This document shows, piece by piece, positions 26,279-34,513 of a DNA stretch of 48,123 nucleotides. Source of the DNA: an uncultured bacterium (GTDB taxonomy: Bacteria > Zixibacteria > MSB-5A5 > CAIYYT01); contig CAIYYT010000261.1 in assembly GCA_903930455.1 (NCBI GenBank), positions 1-48,123 of the forward strand, given 5' to 3'. How positions within the stretch are numbered: position 1 is the first letter of the stretch; each line of letters starts with the position of its first letter. The translations under genes were made by a program, and so were the position numbers. Under the pieces are notes generated by a model. It had not been told where the DNA came from and made no database searches. It saw nothing but the letters and a program-made list of their open reading frames with translations.

Positions 26279-27550
26279 ATGAGCCACGCGAGAAGAAGTC
26301 GCGTTCTGGTCGCTTTGGCACTGGCTATAGCGCTGATGTTACCAGTGCCCATAGTCATGGCACAGACGCCGAACGACACCACCAAAGCCGCAATTTCAGA
26401 TGCGATCAAGCTCTTCGTCGATAGCCCGGTTGCTGACGACTATCTCAAGACCGAAATTTCCTTCGTCGACTTCGTTCGTGATCGGGCTCTGGCGGATGTG
26501 TACATCCTGGTCTCATCGTTGTACACCGCGTCCGGCGGAAAGGAATATACGGTAACGGTCCATGGGCAGCAGCGATTCGAGGGAATGGTAGACACGCTGA
26601 GGTATGTGTCGCAGGAGTCAGATACGGAGGACATAATCCGCAGCGGGTTGGTCAAGACAATGATCAGAGGGCTGGTGCGTTACGCCTCGCGAACCAGTCT
26701 GGGGCCGCAACTCAACATCAGTTTCTTGAAACAGGAGAAGGCGCAGCCCAAGGTTGACAAGTGGAAGCACTGGGTGTTCACCCTCAGCGGCAACGGGTAT
26801 TTCAATGGCGAGCAAGGATATCGCTATCACAATCTTTGGGGCACGATCACGGCAAAGCGAGTGACGGAAAAACTCAAACTGATCATGACTCTTTACGGCG
26901 CCGAAACCGGCGATCTCTTCGAGTACGATGGTTCCGAAATCAGGAGTTATTCGGACAACAAGAGCTTCCAAATCACACCGGTGTTCGCTATTGACGATCA
27001 CTGGTCGTGGTTGATTAATACAGTTGGTGGTTCAAGTACTTACAGCAATCGCAGCGGCTATTTGCTTGGCGCCCTGGGGGCGGAGTACAACATCTTCCCC
27101 TACTCGGAGTCGACCCGCCGCGCACTTCGGATTGAGTACAATATCTCATTTCGTACAATCAAGTACTACGAAGAGACTATCTACGACCGAATCACAGAGA
27201 GCCGCTGGCAGGAAGAGTTGTTGGCAACGCTCGAGCTCATTCAGCCATGAGGATCATGGGAAACCCAGGTCTCGTTTTCACATTACCTGCACGACTTCGA
27301 CAAGAATAACCTTGATATCTGGGGCGACCTGTCATTGCGAATCGTTAAGGGTCTATCGTTGTCGCTTCAGGGCGGATACTCAAAGATTCATGATCAGATT
27401 GGATTGCCCAAGGGCGGCGCCACTCAGGAGGAAGTCCTTCTCAGACGCGCTCAGTTGGAGACGAGTTACAGCTACTGGTCGTCGGTCGGGGTGTCGTATT
27501 CGTTCGGCTCGATATACAGCGATATCGTGAATCCGCGGTTTGGAGATTGA
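26279..27550 (+). pseudogene. outer-membrane beta-barrel protein gene interrupted by an in-frame TGA
   Basis: The frame starting at the ATG at 26279 (GGAGG upstream) encodes a signal peptide (VALALAIALMLPVPIVMA), then a conserved-looking region (YLKTEISFVDFVRDRALADVYILV). It then hits TGA at 27248-27250. Without any frame change it continues for 99 more codons (GSWETQVSFSHYLHDFD, later SYSFGSIYSDIVNPRFGD) and stops at 27550. The downstream part reads as barrel strands of the same protein, so the complete product would be about 423 residues. In related proteins I recall QPWGS at this site, so TGA probably replaces TGG (Trp). Options are a nonsense mutation, a sequencing error or readthrough. 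Many other genes here end in TGA, so genome-wide recoding is unlikely. Function unknown. Confidence 0.7.
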
Positions 27551-27571
27551 AAGAAGCAGGCAGGAGAGTCT

Positions 27572-28393
27572 TTACCCCTTCAGCGCCCCCGCAATGATTC
27601 CCTCAGTAATTCTCTTGGAGTATGCCACAAACAGGAGAGTGGTCGGTATCACCGAGATCACTGATGCCGCGAACAACTGTGGGACATCGATGTTCTGATA
27701 TCCCTGCAACAATGCCAGCGCCACCGGCAATGTTCGCATGGATTCTGATGATGTCAGAATGAACGGATAGATAAACGAATTCCAATTGACCATAAACGTC
27801 TGCACTGCCAACACCGCCAATGCCGGTTTGCAGAGTGGTATCACGATCCGCCAGATTATTGTCATCTCGCTGGCCCCTTCCAACCGCGCCGAATCCTCCA
27901 TATCGGGGGGGATTGCCAAAATGTACTGTCGCATCAGGAATATCCCCAATGGGCTGACCAAAAACGGCAGGATCAAGGCCAGATAGGTGTCGAAGATTCC
28001 CAGCCAGTTGGTCATCAAATACAGTGGAATGATCACAACATGCACCGGTACCATCAGCACCAATACCACAGTCACCATCAAGAACCCCTTGCCGCGAAAC
28101 CTTCGCCGCGCCAGCACATAGCCGCATAGCGTGCAGAAGAATAGATTACCAAGCGTGACAATCACTGCCACTGCGATTGAATTGGCCAATGGCAAGTACA
28201 ACTCGGCGCGCGCGAAGAGCGTCGCGAAATTTGCTAGTGTCAGGCGATAGCTACCGAGATCGATCGTGCCGGTGAGTGAAAACGTCGATGCCAACGCGCC
28301 CAGCAACAGGTAAACAAACGGCAGCAACATGATCAGCGCGATGACAATCGCGACCGCAACTCTGCCGCAATTTCTGAATGCTGCCGTCGTCAT
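27572..28393 (-). CDS. sugar ABC transporter permease, MalG type
   Basis: This 273-residue inner-membrane protein has about six hydrophobic segments. The cytoplasmic EAA loop with the usual carbohydrate-transporter form is visible (EDSARLEGASEMTIIWRIVIPLCKPALA near residue 188; here split as EDSARLEGAS and IPLCKPALA). It would form the channel with the partner permease at 28395-29276, one base away. The C-terminus (ITEGIIAGALKG) is typical of MalG/LacG proteins. The substrate is not readable from sequence, and no glycosidase is adjacent. It is the last gene of the minus-strand operon. Confidence 0.92.
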   Translation of the reverse strand: MTTAAFRNCGRVAVAIVIALIMLLPFVYLLLGALASTFSLTGTIDLGSYRLTLANFATLFARAELYLPLANSIAVAVIVTLGNLFFCTLCGYVLARRRFRGKGFLMVTVVLVLMVPVHVVIIPLYLMTNWLGIFDTYLALILPFLVSPLGIFLMRQYILAIPPDMEDSARLEGASEMTIIWRIVIPLCKPALAVLAVQTFMVNWNSFIYPFILTSSESMRTLPVALALLQGYQNIDVPQLFAASVISVIPTTLLFVAYSKRITEGIIAGALKG

Positions 28394-28394
28394 C

Positions 28395-29276
28395 TTAGGC
28401 CGTCTTATCCTTGATGAGTTTCAATTCCAACCACGAGACAATCGCAATGATGGCGAACAGGATATTTGCCGCCGCCGCGCCATATCCGATGTTGAACTTC
28501 TGCAATCCTTCTTCATACACAAAGTACACCATCGTATTTGTCGAGTTGAGCGGTCCGCCCTTGGTCATGACAAACACTTCAACGAAGATCTGGAACGACT
28601 TGATGCTGTTGAGCACAACGATAAACAATAGCATCGGCTTGAGATGTGGCAGAGTTATCACGCGAAACTGTCGCCACGCGCTCGCGCCATCCAGTCGCGC
28701 CGCTTCGTACAACTCGTTGGGAATCGACTGCAATGCGGCCAGAAACAGCAGCATATAGTATCCCGTCGCCATCCAAATATCCATGGCCATCACCGCTGCG
28801 AGCGCTGTCGCTGTCGAGAACAGGAATCCTTCTTGTGGATAGGGGGCGCCGACCAGGCCGCACAGCAATTGGATGTATCCACCGCGGGCGTACAGTGACG
28901 TGAAAATCAGCGCGACAACTACCAGCGACACCATCGATGGGAAAAAGTAGACCGACTGGAAAAAAGTCTTGAGCGGCAGGCGACCGTTAAGGAAAATCGC
29001 CAGCAGGATGGCGAAGCAGGTTGTGAACGGCAAAGTACCGATTGTAAATATAAAAGTGTTGCCGATCGCTTTCGTAAAAGCGGCGTCTTGGAGAAGCTGC
29101 GCGAAGTTGTCAAATCCGACGAAGCTATAGCTGCCGGCCAACAGACGATAGTCTGTGAAGCTCAAGAACAACGAAGCCACAATCGGAAACAGCCAGAAGA
29201 GGATGAGTGTGATCACCCAAGGTGACAAAAAGAAGTAGTCGGAAAATCGGAGCCGTTGCGTGCTATTGGTCGGCAT
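28395..29276 (-). CDS. sugar ABC transporter permease, MalF type
   Basis: This 293-residue inner-membrane protein has an N-terminal hydrophobic segment (WVITLILFWLFPIVASLFLS) and about five more. The EAA loop reads YEAARLDGASAWRQFRVI near residue 194. It pairs with the MalG-type permease encoded immediately downstream and overlaps the upstream substrate-binding-protein gene by 14 bases. The usual ATPase (MalK/MsmX type) is not in this operon; a shared ATPase encoded elsewhere is common for this family. Confidence 0.92.
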   Translation of the reverse strand: MPTNSTQRLRFSDYFFLSPWVITLILFWLFPIVASLFLSFTDYRLLAGSYSFVGFDNFAQLLQDAAFTKAIGNTFIFTIGTLPFTTCFAILLAIFLNGRLPLKTFFQSVYFFPSMVSLVVVALIFTSLYARGGYIQLLCGLVGAPYPQEGFLFSTATALAAVMAMDIWMATGYYMLLFLAALQSIPNELYEAARLDGASAWRQFRVITLPHLKPMLLFIVVLNSIKSFQIFVEVFVMTKGGPLNSTNTMVYFVYEEGLQKFNIGYGAAAANILFAIIAIVSWLELKLIKDKTA

Positions 29277-30525
29277 ATTTCTTTAGAATCGCCGCACAGT
29301 CGTTGTCGATCATCTGCAACGCATCCTCAGGAGATTTCTTCTTGTACAACGCCTGCTCGATACCGCGTTCCAACACTTCCTCCAGCGACACCCAGGCCGG
29401 ATGAACCGGCGTTGAGCGCGAGTTGTGCAACTGCTCCTGAAAGACGCGTGCGATTGGTGTCAACTCGGCATCATAAGTCATCGTTGATAGAGTATTGACT
29501 GGTGTAAAACTTCCCGTCGCCCGGGCAAACATCGTGTCATTTTGTGGCTGCACTAGAAAGCGAATCAATCCCATTGCCATGTCGGGATTTTTGCTTGCAG
29601 AACTGACGACGAGGTACTCGCCCCCCGCAAATGACATGCCCGGTTTCTTGCCCCCCGGCGAAGGCATCGTTGTGACGAAGTAGTCGAACGATCGTTCCAT
29701 GCCGCTGAGCTTTTTCACCAGCCACTCCCCTGAAATCACAAAGCCGATCTTGCCTGCCGCAAAGTAATCCTCGATACGCGCTTGCGTTTCGACCAACCCG
29801 TTCGCGGACAAGCGCAGATAGTACTCCAAACTCTTGCGTCCGGCATCGGAGCTGAATTGCGTGGCGGTCATATTGCTATTGAATACTTCGCCCCCGGCAG
29901 ACCAAAAGAAGGGAAGGTACTTCTTGTACAGTCGATGTCGCTCCGCCGAATTCGAGCCGAATCCGAAGTGGTTGTCTCCGAGCCGACTGATCTTGGCTGC
30001 TGCCTCCGCCAGTTCAATCCATGTCTTTGGCACAAACGTTTCATCATAGCCCGCCTGTTTGAGCAAAGTGCGATTGCAGAACAATACGCGCGTGCCGAGC
30101 ATCCACGGCACGGCGTAGCGCTTGCCCTGATATATCGCCGGATCCCACATGAGCAAACTGTCTGTCAATCCCAGTGTTGCGGCTGTCAAATCAGAGAGCT
30201 TGCCACTGGCGGCAAATTCGCTGATCCAGTCCGACCCAAGCTCGATCACATCTGGCCCCCCTCCGGCTGCCAGAGCAATCGCAATCTTTTCATGGCCATC
30301 CGCCCAGGTCAGGTCGCCAAGCTGCACTTTGACTTGCGGGTGTGTTCTTTCGAATTCGCCGATCATCTGCTGCACTGTCGGTTTGACTTCCGGGTTTGTC
30401 CAAAACTGCCAAAACGTTACGACCGTCCTTCCCGACGACGACTTGCCGCACGACAGCGTCATTGCTGTCATGAAAACTACTATGGCAACCAGTGCCAGTC
30501 TCGCGCAGTTTCTTATCTTACCCAT
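29263..30525 (-). CDS. sugar ABC transporter substrate-binding lipoprotein
   Basis: This 420-residue protein is a family 1 extracellular solute-binding protein. A lipoprotein signal (VFMTAMTLSCGKSS) puts the acylated cysteine near residue 26. The mature part starts TVVTFWQFWTNPEVK and contains FERTHPQVKVQ and GGGPDVIELGSDW, as in maltose/oligosaccharide-binding proteins. It would deliver sugar to the two permeases encoded next. There is no Shine-Dalgarno before the ATG at 30525. TTGACA at 30562-30557 and TGATAT at 30537-30532, six bases before the ATG, suggest a leaderless or short-leader transcript. Confidence 0.9.
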   Translation of the reverse strand: MGKIRNCARLALVAIVVFMTAMTLSCGKSSSGRTVVTFWQFWTNPEVKPTVQQMIGEFERTHPQVKVQLGDLTWADGHEKIAIALAAGGGPDVIELGSDWISEFAASGKLSDLTAATLGLTDSLLMWDPAIYQGKRYAVPWMLGTRVLFCNRTLLKQAGYDETFVPKTWIELAEAAAKISRLGDNHFGFGSNSAERHRLYKKYLPFFWSAGGEVFNSNMTATQFSSDAGRKSLEYYLRLSANGLVETQARIEDYFAAGKIGFVISGEWLVKKLSGMERSFDYFVTTMPSPGGKKPGMSFAGGEYLVVSSASKNPDMAMGLIRFLVQPQNDTMFARATGSFTPVNTLSTMTYDAELTPIARVFQEQLHNSRSTPVHPAWVSLEEVLERGIEQALYKKKSPEDALQMIDNDCAAILKKYADQ

Positions 30526-30531
30526 AGAGGG

Positions 30532-30562
30532 ATATCAAGCGGCCAAAGAGCGCCACTGTCAA
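30532..30562 (-). promoter_or_regulatory. candidate promoter of the sugar ABC operon
   Basis: Minus-strand TTGACA (30562-30557) and TGATAT (30537-30532) have a long 19-base spacer; the -10 ends six bases before the ATG. The -35 is perfect and the -10 weak. Confidence 0.3.
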
Positions 30563-30718
30563 CTAAAACAACCGAGGTCAAACGATCCGTGTGTCAATAC
30601 GGCTCGGTGATTGCAGTAGGTCTGTTATTGGGTTTTCTTCGCTCTGCCTCATGTTTTTGTTGATCTTCTGCACTCGCCTGAACATGTTTCTTCTGCTTTT
30701 GGCTTTGTTGGTGGCACA

Positions 30719-31507
30719 GTGAACTCTTTCATTCTTGCAACAGGCGTGTTCGACCCCGCGTCATTAGTCCTTTTGATCTGGGTGCTTCTGACCTGTGGCG
30801 TTGTCTCTTACTTCAGCTATCGCCGACACGTTTCGCCTCTGCGACTGCGCGCTATTCCGGGCATTGCCGCGATCGAGGAGGCTGTTGGCCGGGCTACCGA
30901 ACAGGGCAAGCCGATTGTTTTCACTACCGGTTGGGGGGGTGACATTCAGCGCCCGACCACGCTGGCCGCACTAAATCTGTTGCGCTTCGTCGCCGGCAAG
31001 GCGGCATCCTACGGCTGTCGTATTCTATTTCCGACGCACGATCCGGTTATCGCTGAAGCCGCCAAAGAAATCATCCGCACCGCCTACAACGAGGCCGGTC
31101 ATCCCGATCAGTTCCGCGAGGACGACGTCACTTTCGTCTCGCCGTCGCAGTTTGGATACGCTTCCGGGGTTGACGGCATCGTTTCGCGTCAAAAACCGGG
31201 TGCGATATTTCTCTTCGGTACTTTCGAAGGCGAAGCGCTCATTCTTGCCGAAACCGGCAATATCAACGGCGCGCTGCAAATCGCCGGCACCGATTCGACC
31301 ATCCAGCTATCGTTCTTTATCGTTGCCTGCGATTACACATTGATCGGCGAGGAGCTATACACAGCGTCGGCATACCTAACCGATGATCACCGCGTGCAAT
31401 CATCAATGTATGCACAAGACCTGATCCGCGCCGTTCTCGTGACGCTCTTGATCCTGCTACCGATACTCGCCATGCTCGGCGTCAATCTCTACAAGGAGAT
31501 TCTATGA
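30719..31507 (+). CDS. DUF6754-like membrane-anchored protein, first gene of a five-gene membrane operon
   Basis: This 262-residue protein has one N-terminal membrane segment (LVLLIWVLLTCGVVSYFSY), a soluble alpha/beta domain and a C-terminal membrane segment (AVLVTLLILLPILAMLGVNLY). The soluble part begins PGIAAIEEAVGRATEQGKPIVFTTGWGG and has further strand-loop repeats such as PGAIFLFGTFEGEALILAE. The opening resembles the domain I know as DUF6754, whose function is not established. The start is a GTG at 30719, overlapping the end of a possible hydrophobic mini-ORF. Its stop overlaps the next ATG (ATGA), so coupled translation is likely. Which side of the membrane the soluble domain faces is not clear. 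Confidence 0.7.
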   Translation: MNSFILATGVFDPASLVLLIWVLLTCGVVSYFSYRRHVSPLRLRAIPGIAAIEEAVGRATEQGKPIVFTTGWGGDIQRPTTLAALNLLRFVAGKAASYGCRILFPTHDPVIAEAAKEIIRTAYNEAGHPDQFREDDVTFVSPSQFGYASGVDGIVSRQKPGAIFLFGTFEGEALILAETGNINGALQIAGTDSTIQLSFFIVACDYTLIGEELYTASAYLTDDHRVQSSMYAQDLIRAVLVTLLILLPILAMLGVNLYKEIL

Positions 31508-32115
31508 CCAACCGACTGGCGTGGATCGCAACTCTGGTTACCGGCCTGTTCATGATGGCGCAATATTTCATCAAGACAGAGGCGACGAATGCCATCTACA
31601 CGACGCTGTTGGATTATTATCAGATCATCTTTGCCGTGAGCATGATTGTCGGCGGTATTGGTTTGTTGAAACAGCATTCCCTCAAAGTGCAGCGTTCGTC
31701 CCAGCAGCGTGGCTACAGCCTGATCACTATCACGGCCATTTTGTTCATGGTCATAGTCGCGGTTATCTCCGGTACCGGTGCAACCTCCCCATATCAATGG
31801 GCATTCAACAATCTGCAAGCTCCGATGCAGGCGACGACCTTCTCTCTGCTTGCCTTTTTTGTGGCGTCGGCAGCCTATCGAGGATTTCGCGTCAAATCAG
31901 CGCCAGCCTTTGTCCTTGCGTTGGCGGCCATAATTGTGTTGGTCGGCAAAAGTGGTTTCGGCGAAATGATCTCGCAGCAGCTACCGGCTATTGCCGGTTG
32001 GGTACTCAACAACCCATCCACAGCGGCCAAACGGGGAATTTTGATCGGCGTCGGCATCGGTTCTGTGGCAACCGCGCTGCGTGTGATCCTCGGCATCGAA
32101 CGGAGTTATCGGTGA
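31504..32115 (+). CDS. six-segment membrane protein of unknown function
   Basis: This 203-residue protein has about six hydrophobic segments, starting at LAWIATLVTGLFMMAQYF, YYQIIFAVSMIVGGIGLL and SLITITAILFMVIVAVISG. It has no catalytic motif I can recognise. The loop between segments 3 and 4 (SPYQWAFNNLQAPMQATTF) is the most distinctive stretch. It overlaps the gene before (ATGA) and the gene after (TGATG), so all are probably made together and may form one membrane complex. It is not a known transporter family to me. Confidence 0.75.
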   Translation: MTNRLAWIATLVTGLFMMAQYFIKTEATNAIYTTLLDYYQIIFAVSMIVGGIGLLKQHSLKVQRSSQQRGYSLITITAILFMVIVAVISGTGATSPYQWAFNNLQAPMQATTFSLLAFFVASAAYRGFRVKSAPAFVLALAAIIVLVGKSGFGEMISQQLPAIAGWVLNNPSTAAKRGILIGVGIGSVATALRVILGIERSYR

Positions 32116-32936
32116 TGTCACGATTATTGAGTACATTCTCAGCCCGTCACCTCGTATTCCTCGTAGTCTTACTCGCGGCTACGATTCCGCTTTTGCTCAA
32201 CATCCGCCTGACCCATACCGCTTCTGACGAAACCAAACACTTTTATGCCAATATCGACAGTCTGCCGTCCGGAAGTGTCGTGCTGATGTCATTTGACTTC
32301 GAGGCATCCGCGTTTGCCGAAATCAAGCCGCTGGCTGAAGCCGTTCTTCGTCACTGCTTCCGCCAAAATCTCCGGGTTATCGGCCTGTCGCTTTTTGCGG
32401 AAGGCACTGCGCTTGGAGAACAGACTTTGTCTCGAATCGCAAGGGAGAAGGGCAAAGTATACGGAACGGATTATCTCTATCTCGGTTTCCGACCGCAATG
32501 CACTTCGGCAATTCTGGCGATAGGGGAGTCATTGCCGAAAGAATTCCCGACAGACTACTTCGGCGCCGCCACGGCAACCATGCCGGTGCTCTCGGGTGTC
32601 ACCAACTACGATCAAATCGCAACCGTGATTTCCATCACCGATGGCGGCATGCCGACCTACTGGGTCGATTACGCCGTGACCCGCTACCATGCACGCCTAC
32701 AGACCGTGCTGACCGCCACGATGGTGACATCGTTCTATCCATATATCTCCTCCGGCCAGATACAGAGTCTGATTGCCGGTCTCAAAGGGGCTGCGGAATA
32801 CGAGCTGTTGCTCAACGAGAGCGGTGGAGGTGGCAGAGGTCTCCTGGCGCAGTCGGTGTCGCAGATCGCTATTCTGGCGATAATTCTTGCCGGCAACATG
32901 GTCGGCTATCTCGACAGGAGGCGCAAGTGGCAATAG
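32115..32936 (+). CDS. membrane-anchored alpha/beta-domain protein of unknown function
   Basis: This 273-residue protein has the same layout as the first gene of the operon: an N-terminal membrane segment (LVFLVVLLAATIPLLLNI), a soluble domain and a C-terminal membrane segment (SQIAILAIILAGNMVGYL). The soluble domain has strands such as SVVLMSFDFEA, LRVIGLSLFA and YLYLGFRP, and a later IATVISITDGG. This is a Rossmann-like strand pattern without a clear nucleotide-binding or catalytic motif. A Gly-rich linker (SGGGGRG) precedes the last membrane segment. The ATG at 32115 shares one base with the previous stop. A distant relation to the DUF6754-like protein is possible. Confidence 0.72.
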   Translation: MSRLLSTFSARHLVFLVVLLAATIPLLLNIRLTHTASDETKHFYANIDSLPSGSVVLMSFDFEASAFAEIKPLAEAVLRHCFRQNLRVIGLSLFAEGTALGEQTLSRIAREKGKVYGTDYLYLGFRPQCTSAILAIGESLPKEFPTDYFGAATATMPVLSGVTNYDQIATVISITDGGMPTYWVDYAVTRYHARLQTVLTATMVTSFYPYISSGQIQSLIAGLKGAAEYELLLNESGGGGRGLLAQSVSQIAILAIILAGNMVGYLDRRRKWQ

Positions 32937-33553
32937 CTAGCCTCGCTGCGGCAATAGTAACCGTCGGTATCTTTTCTTTTCTCTACCGCGATAATCCATT
33001 CTATCGCGCATGCGAGCATCTCTTGATCGGGCTTTCCGTCGGCTTCTCACTGGTTCTGCTCTGGAACTCGGTGCTGATTCCGAAACTACTGCAACCGCTG
33101 TTTATCGAAGGGCGCTTGCTGGCGCTGATTCCGTTCGTGCTAAGTCTGCTGATGTTGCTGCGCCTCAAGAGTTCGCTCTCCTACTTGAGCAAACCGGTGC
33201 TGGCACTGGTAATTGGTTCGGGGGCCGGAGTTAGTATTCCTGCTATGTTTGAGGCGCGTGTGTTGCGTCAGATCGCTGCCAGTGTCGAGCCATTTGGCGT
33301 GGTAGGGGACGGTTCGGTATCGGCATTGATGCTGCTGGGGATGCTGATCTCACTGGTAGGCGTTGTCACCGTGATTGTCTACTTCTTTTACACCCGCCCC
33401 GACACAAAAGCATTTAATGGCGTCAGCCAGATCGGTGTCTACTTTCTGATGATCTTTTTCGGTGCGACTTACGGCTATACCGTCACGTCACGGCTAACGC
33501 TACTAATCGGCAGGATTGAGTTCCTGCTGGGTGATTTTCTACATCTGCTATGA
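32927..33553 (+). CDS. six-segment membrane protein of unknown function
   Basis: This 208-residue protein has about six hydrophobic segments (first IASLAAAIVTVGIFSFLY; last IGVYFLMIFFGATYGYTV). A conserved-looking stretch RDNPFYRACEHLLIG follows the first segment. The GTG at 32927 has AGGAGG five bases upstream and begins ten bases before the previous stop; a longer upstream frame is an out-of-frame shadow of the previous gene. Its stop overlaps the ATG of the zinc-ribbon gene. With 31504-32115 this gives two polytopic subunits in the operon beside two anchored soluble ones. Confidence 0.75.
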   Translation: MAIASLAAAIVTVGIFSFLYRDNPFYRACEHLLIGLSVGFSLVLLWNSVLIPKLLQPLFIEGRLLALIPFVLSLLMLLRLKSSLSYLSKPVLALVIGSGAGVSIPAMFEARVLRQIAASVEPFGVVGDGSVSALMLLGMLISLVGVVTVIVYFFYTRPDTKAFNGVSQIGVYFLMIFFGATYGYTVTSRLTLLIGRIEFLLGDFLHLL

Positions 33554-33678
33554 CCTGCAAGAAGTGCCATATCCAGATGAAGGAGGAGAAGCGAACCTTC
33601 CACAAGCAACGCAAATGGATTTGCCCGCGCTGTGGTGCCGTGCGCTTCCAACTCGCAAAAAAGCCTGAAAAAAAGTAA
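33550..33678 (+). CDS. 42-residue zinc-ribbon protein
   Basis: This small gene (too short for many gene callers) starts with an ATG overlapping the previous stop (ATGA). It encodes a protein with two Cys pairs: CKKC at residues 3-6 and CPRC at 25-28, about 18 residues apart, followed by GAVRF and a Lys-rich tail. This is the shape of a zinc ribbon. The coupled start, the Cys spacing and the basic character make chance unlikely. It may be a cytoplasmic accessory to the membrane proteins encoded before it, or a nucleic-acid-binding protein that merely shares the transcript. Confidence 0.75.
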   Translation: MTCKKCHIQMKEEKRTFHKQRKWICPRCGAVRFQLAKKPEKK

Positions 33679-33690
33679 TCAAAAAATGAT

Positions 33691-33718
33691 TTGCACAACT
33701 TTAAGGATTCGTTTTAAT
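33691..33718 (+). promoter_or_regulatory. candidate promoter for a leaderless DUF72 transcript
   Basis: TTGCAC (33691-33696) and TTTAAT (33713-33718) are 16 bases apart, with six bases from the -10 to the ATG at 33725. The last 14 bases are nearly identical to those before the ATG at 21599. The -35 is a weak match. Confidence 0.4.
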
Positions 33719-33724
33719 TTCTTT

Positions 33725-34513
33725 ATGAGCAATGGGTTAGTTCGTGTTGGAACTTCAGGGTATTCGTTTGATGACTGGCGTGGCGCGTTCTATCCGGAGA
33801 AGATAGAGAAAACGAAGATGCTTGACTACTATGTAGGTCACTTTGACACCGTAGAAATCAACTCGACCTACTACGGCATCCCACATCCGCATGTGTTCGA
33901 GGCGATGGCCAAGAAGACCCCCGAGGGATTCGATTTTATGGTGAAAGCTCATCAGTCACTAACCCACAAACGTGACCAGCTCGAACAGGAAACGCCCAAA
34001 TATCTCGAAGCGATCAAACCCTTGATCGAATCGGGCAAATTCAAGGGGATTCTGGCGCAATTCCCTTGGTCTTTTCCAAGGGTGCCGGCTCATCTTGAGT
34101 ATCTCAGGAAATGTCGCCAGGCTCTAGGTAACTTGACGTTATTCATTGAGTTCCGCCACTCAAGCTGGATTAAGCAGGATACGTTTGATTTACTAAAATC
34201 ACTGGAGATAGGGTACGTCTCTGTCGATGAACCTCAATTAGAGAAGATGATCGAGCCACTGGCTGTGGCTACGACGGCCGTCGGCTATGTCCGCTTTCAC
34301 GGACGGAATTCTGAAGATTGGTATAGCGGCAGGGGATCGGATAGGTATAATTACTCATATAGCAGGGATGAATTGACCGAGTGGGTGGAGAAGATCAGAC
34401 GATTGAAGAAAGACACGGAAGTTATTTACTTGTTCTTTAACAATTGCCACCTCGGCCAGGCAGTGTTTAATGCGAAGCAGATGATGGAGATGCTGGATGT
34501 ACAACGGAACTAA
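33725..34513 (+). CDS. DUF72 domain protein
   Basis: This 262-residue soluble protein begins VRVGTSGYSFDDWRGAFYP, the standard opening of DUF72. It continues with FDTVEINSTYYGIP near residue 40, FDFMVKAHQSLTH near 70, FIEFRHSSW near 140, VRFHGRN near 190 and IYLFFNNCHLGQAVFNA near 240. The family has a TIM-barrel fold; its biochemical role is not established. I chose the ATG at 33725, where homology begins; there is no Shine-Dalgarno, but a promoter placed for leaderless transcription is visible. The following carboxypeptidase gene starts 17 bases before its stop. Confidence 0.9.
   Translation: MSNGLVRVGTSGYSFDDWRGAFYPEKIEKTKMLDYYVGHFDTVEINSTYYGIPHPHVFEAMAKKTPEGFDFMVKAHQSLTHKRDQLEQETPKYLEAIKPLIESGKFKGILAQFPWSFPRVPAHLEYLRKCRQALGNLTLFIEFRHSSWIKQDTFDLLKSLEIGYVSVDEPQLEKMIEPLAVATTAVGYVRFHGRNSEDWYSGRGSDRYNYSYSRDELTEWVEKIRRLKKDTEVIYLFFNNCHLGQAVFNAKQMMEMLDVQRN

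Noticed and set aside
31521-32114. Upstream extension of the 32115-32936 gene, and a similar one at 32498-32926 for the next gene
   Set aside because: Both run out of frame through the preceding membrane-protein genes; the chosen starts have overlaps or ribosome sites typical of coupled genes.
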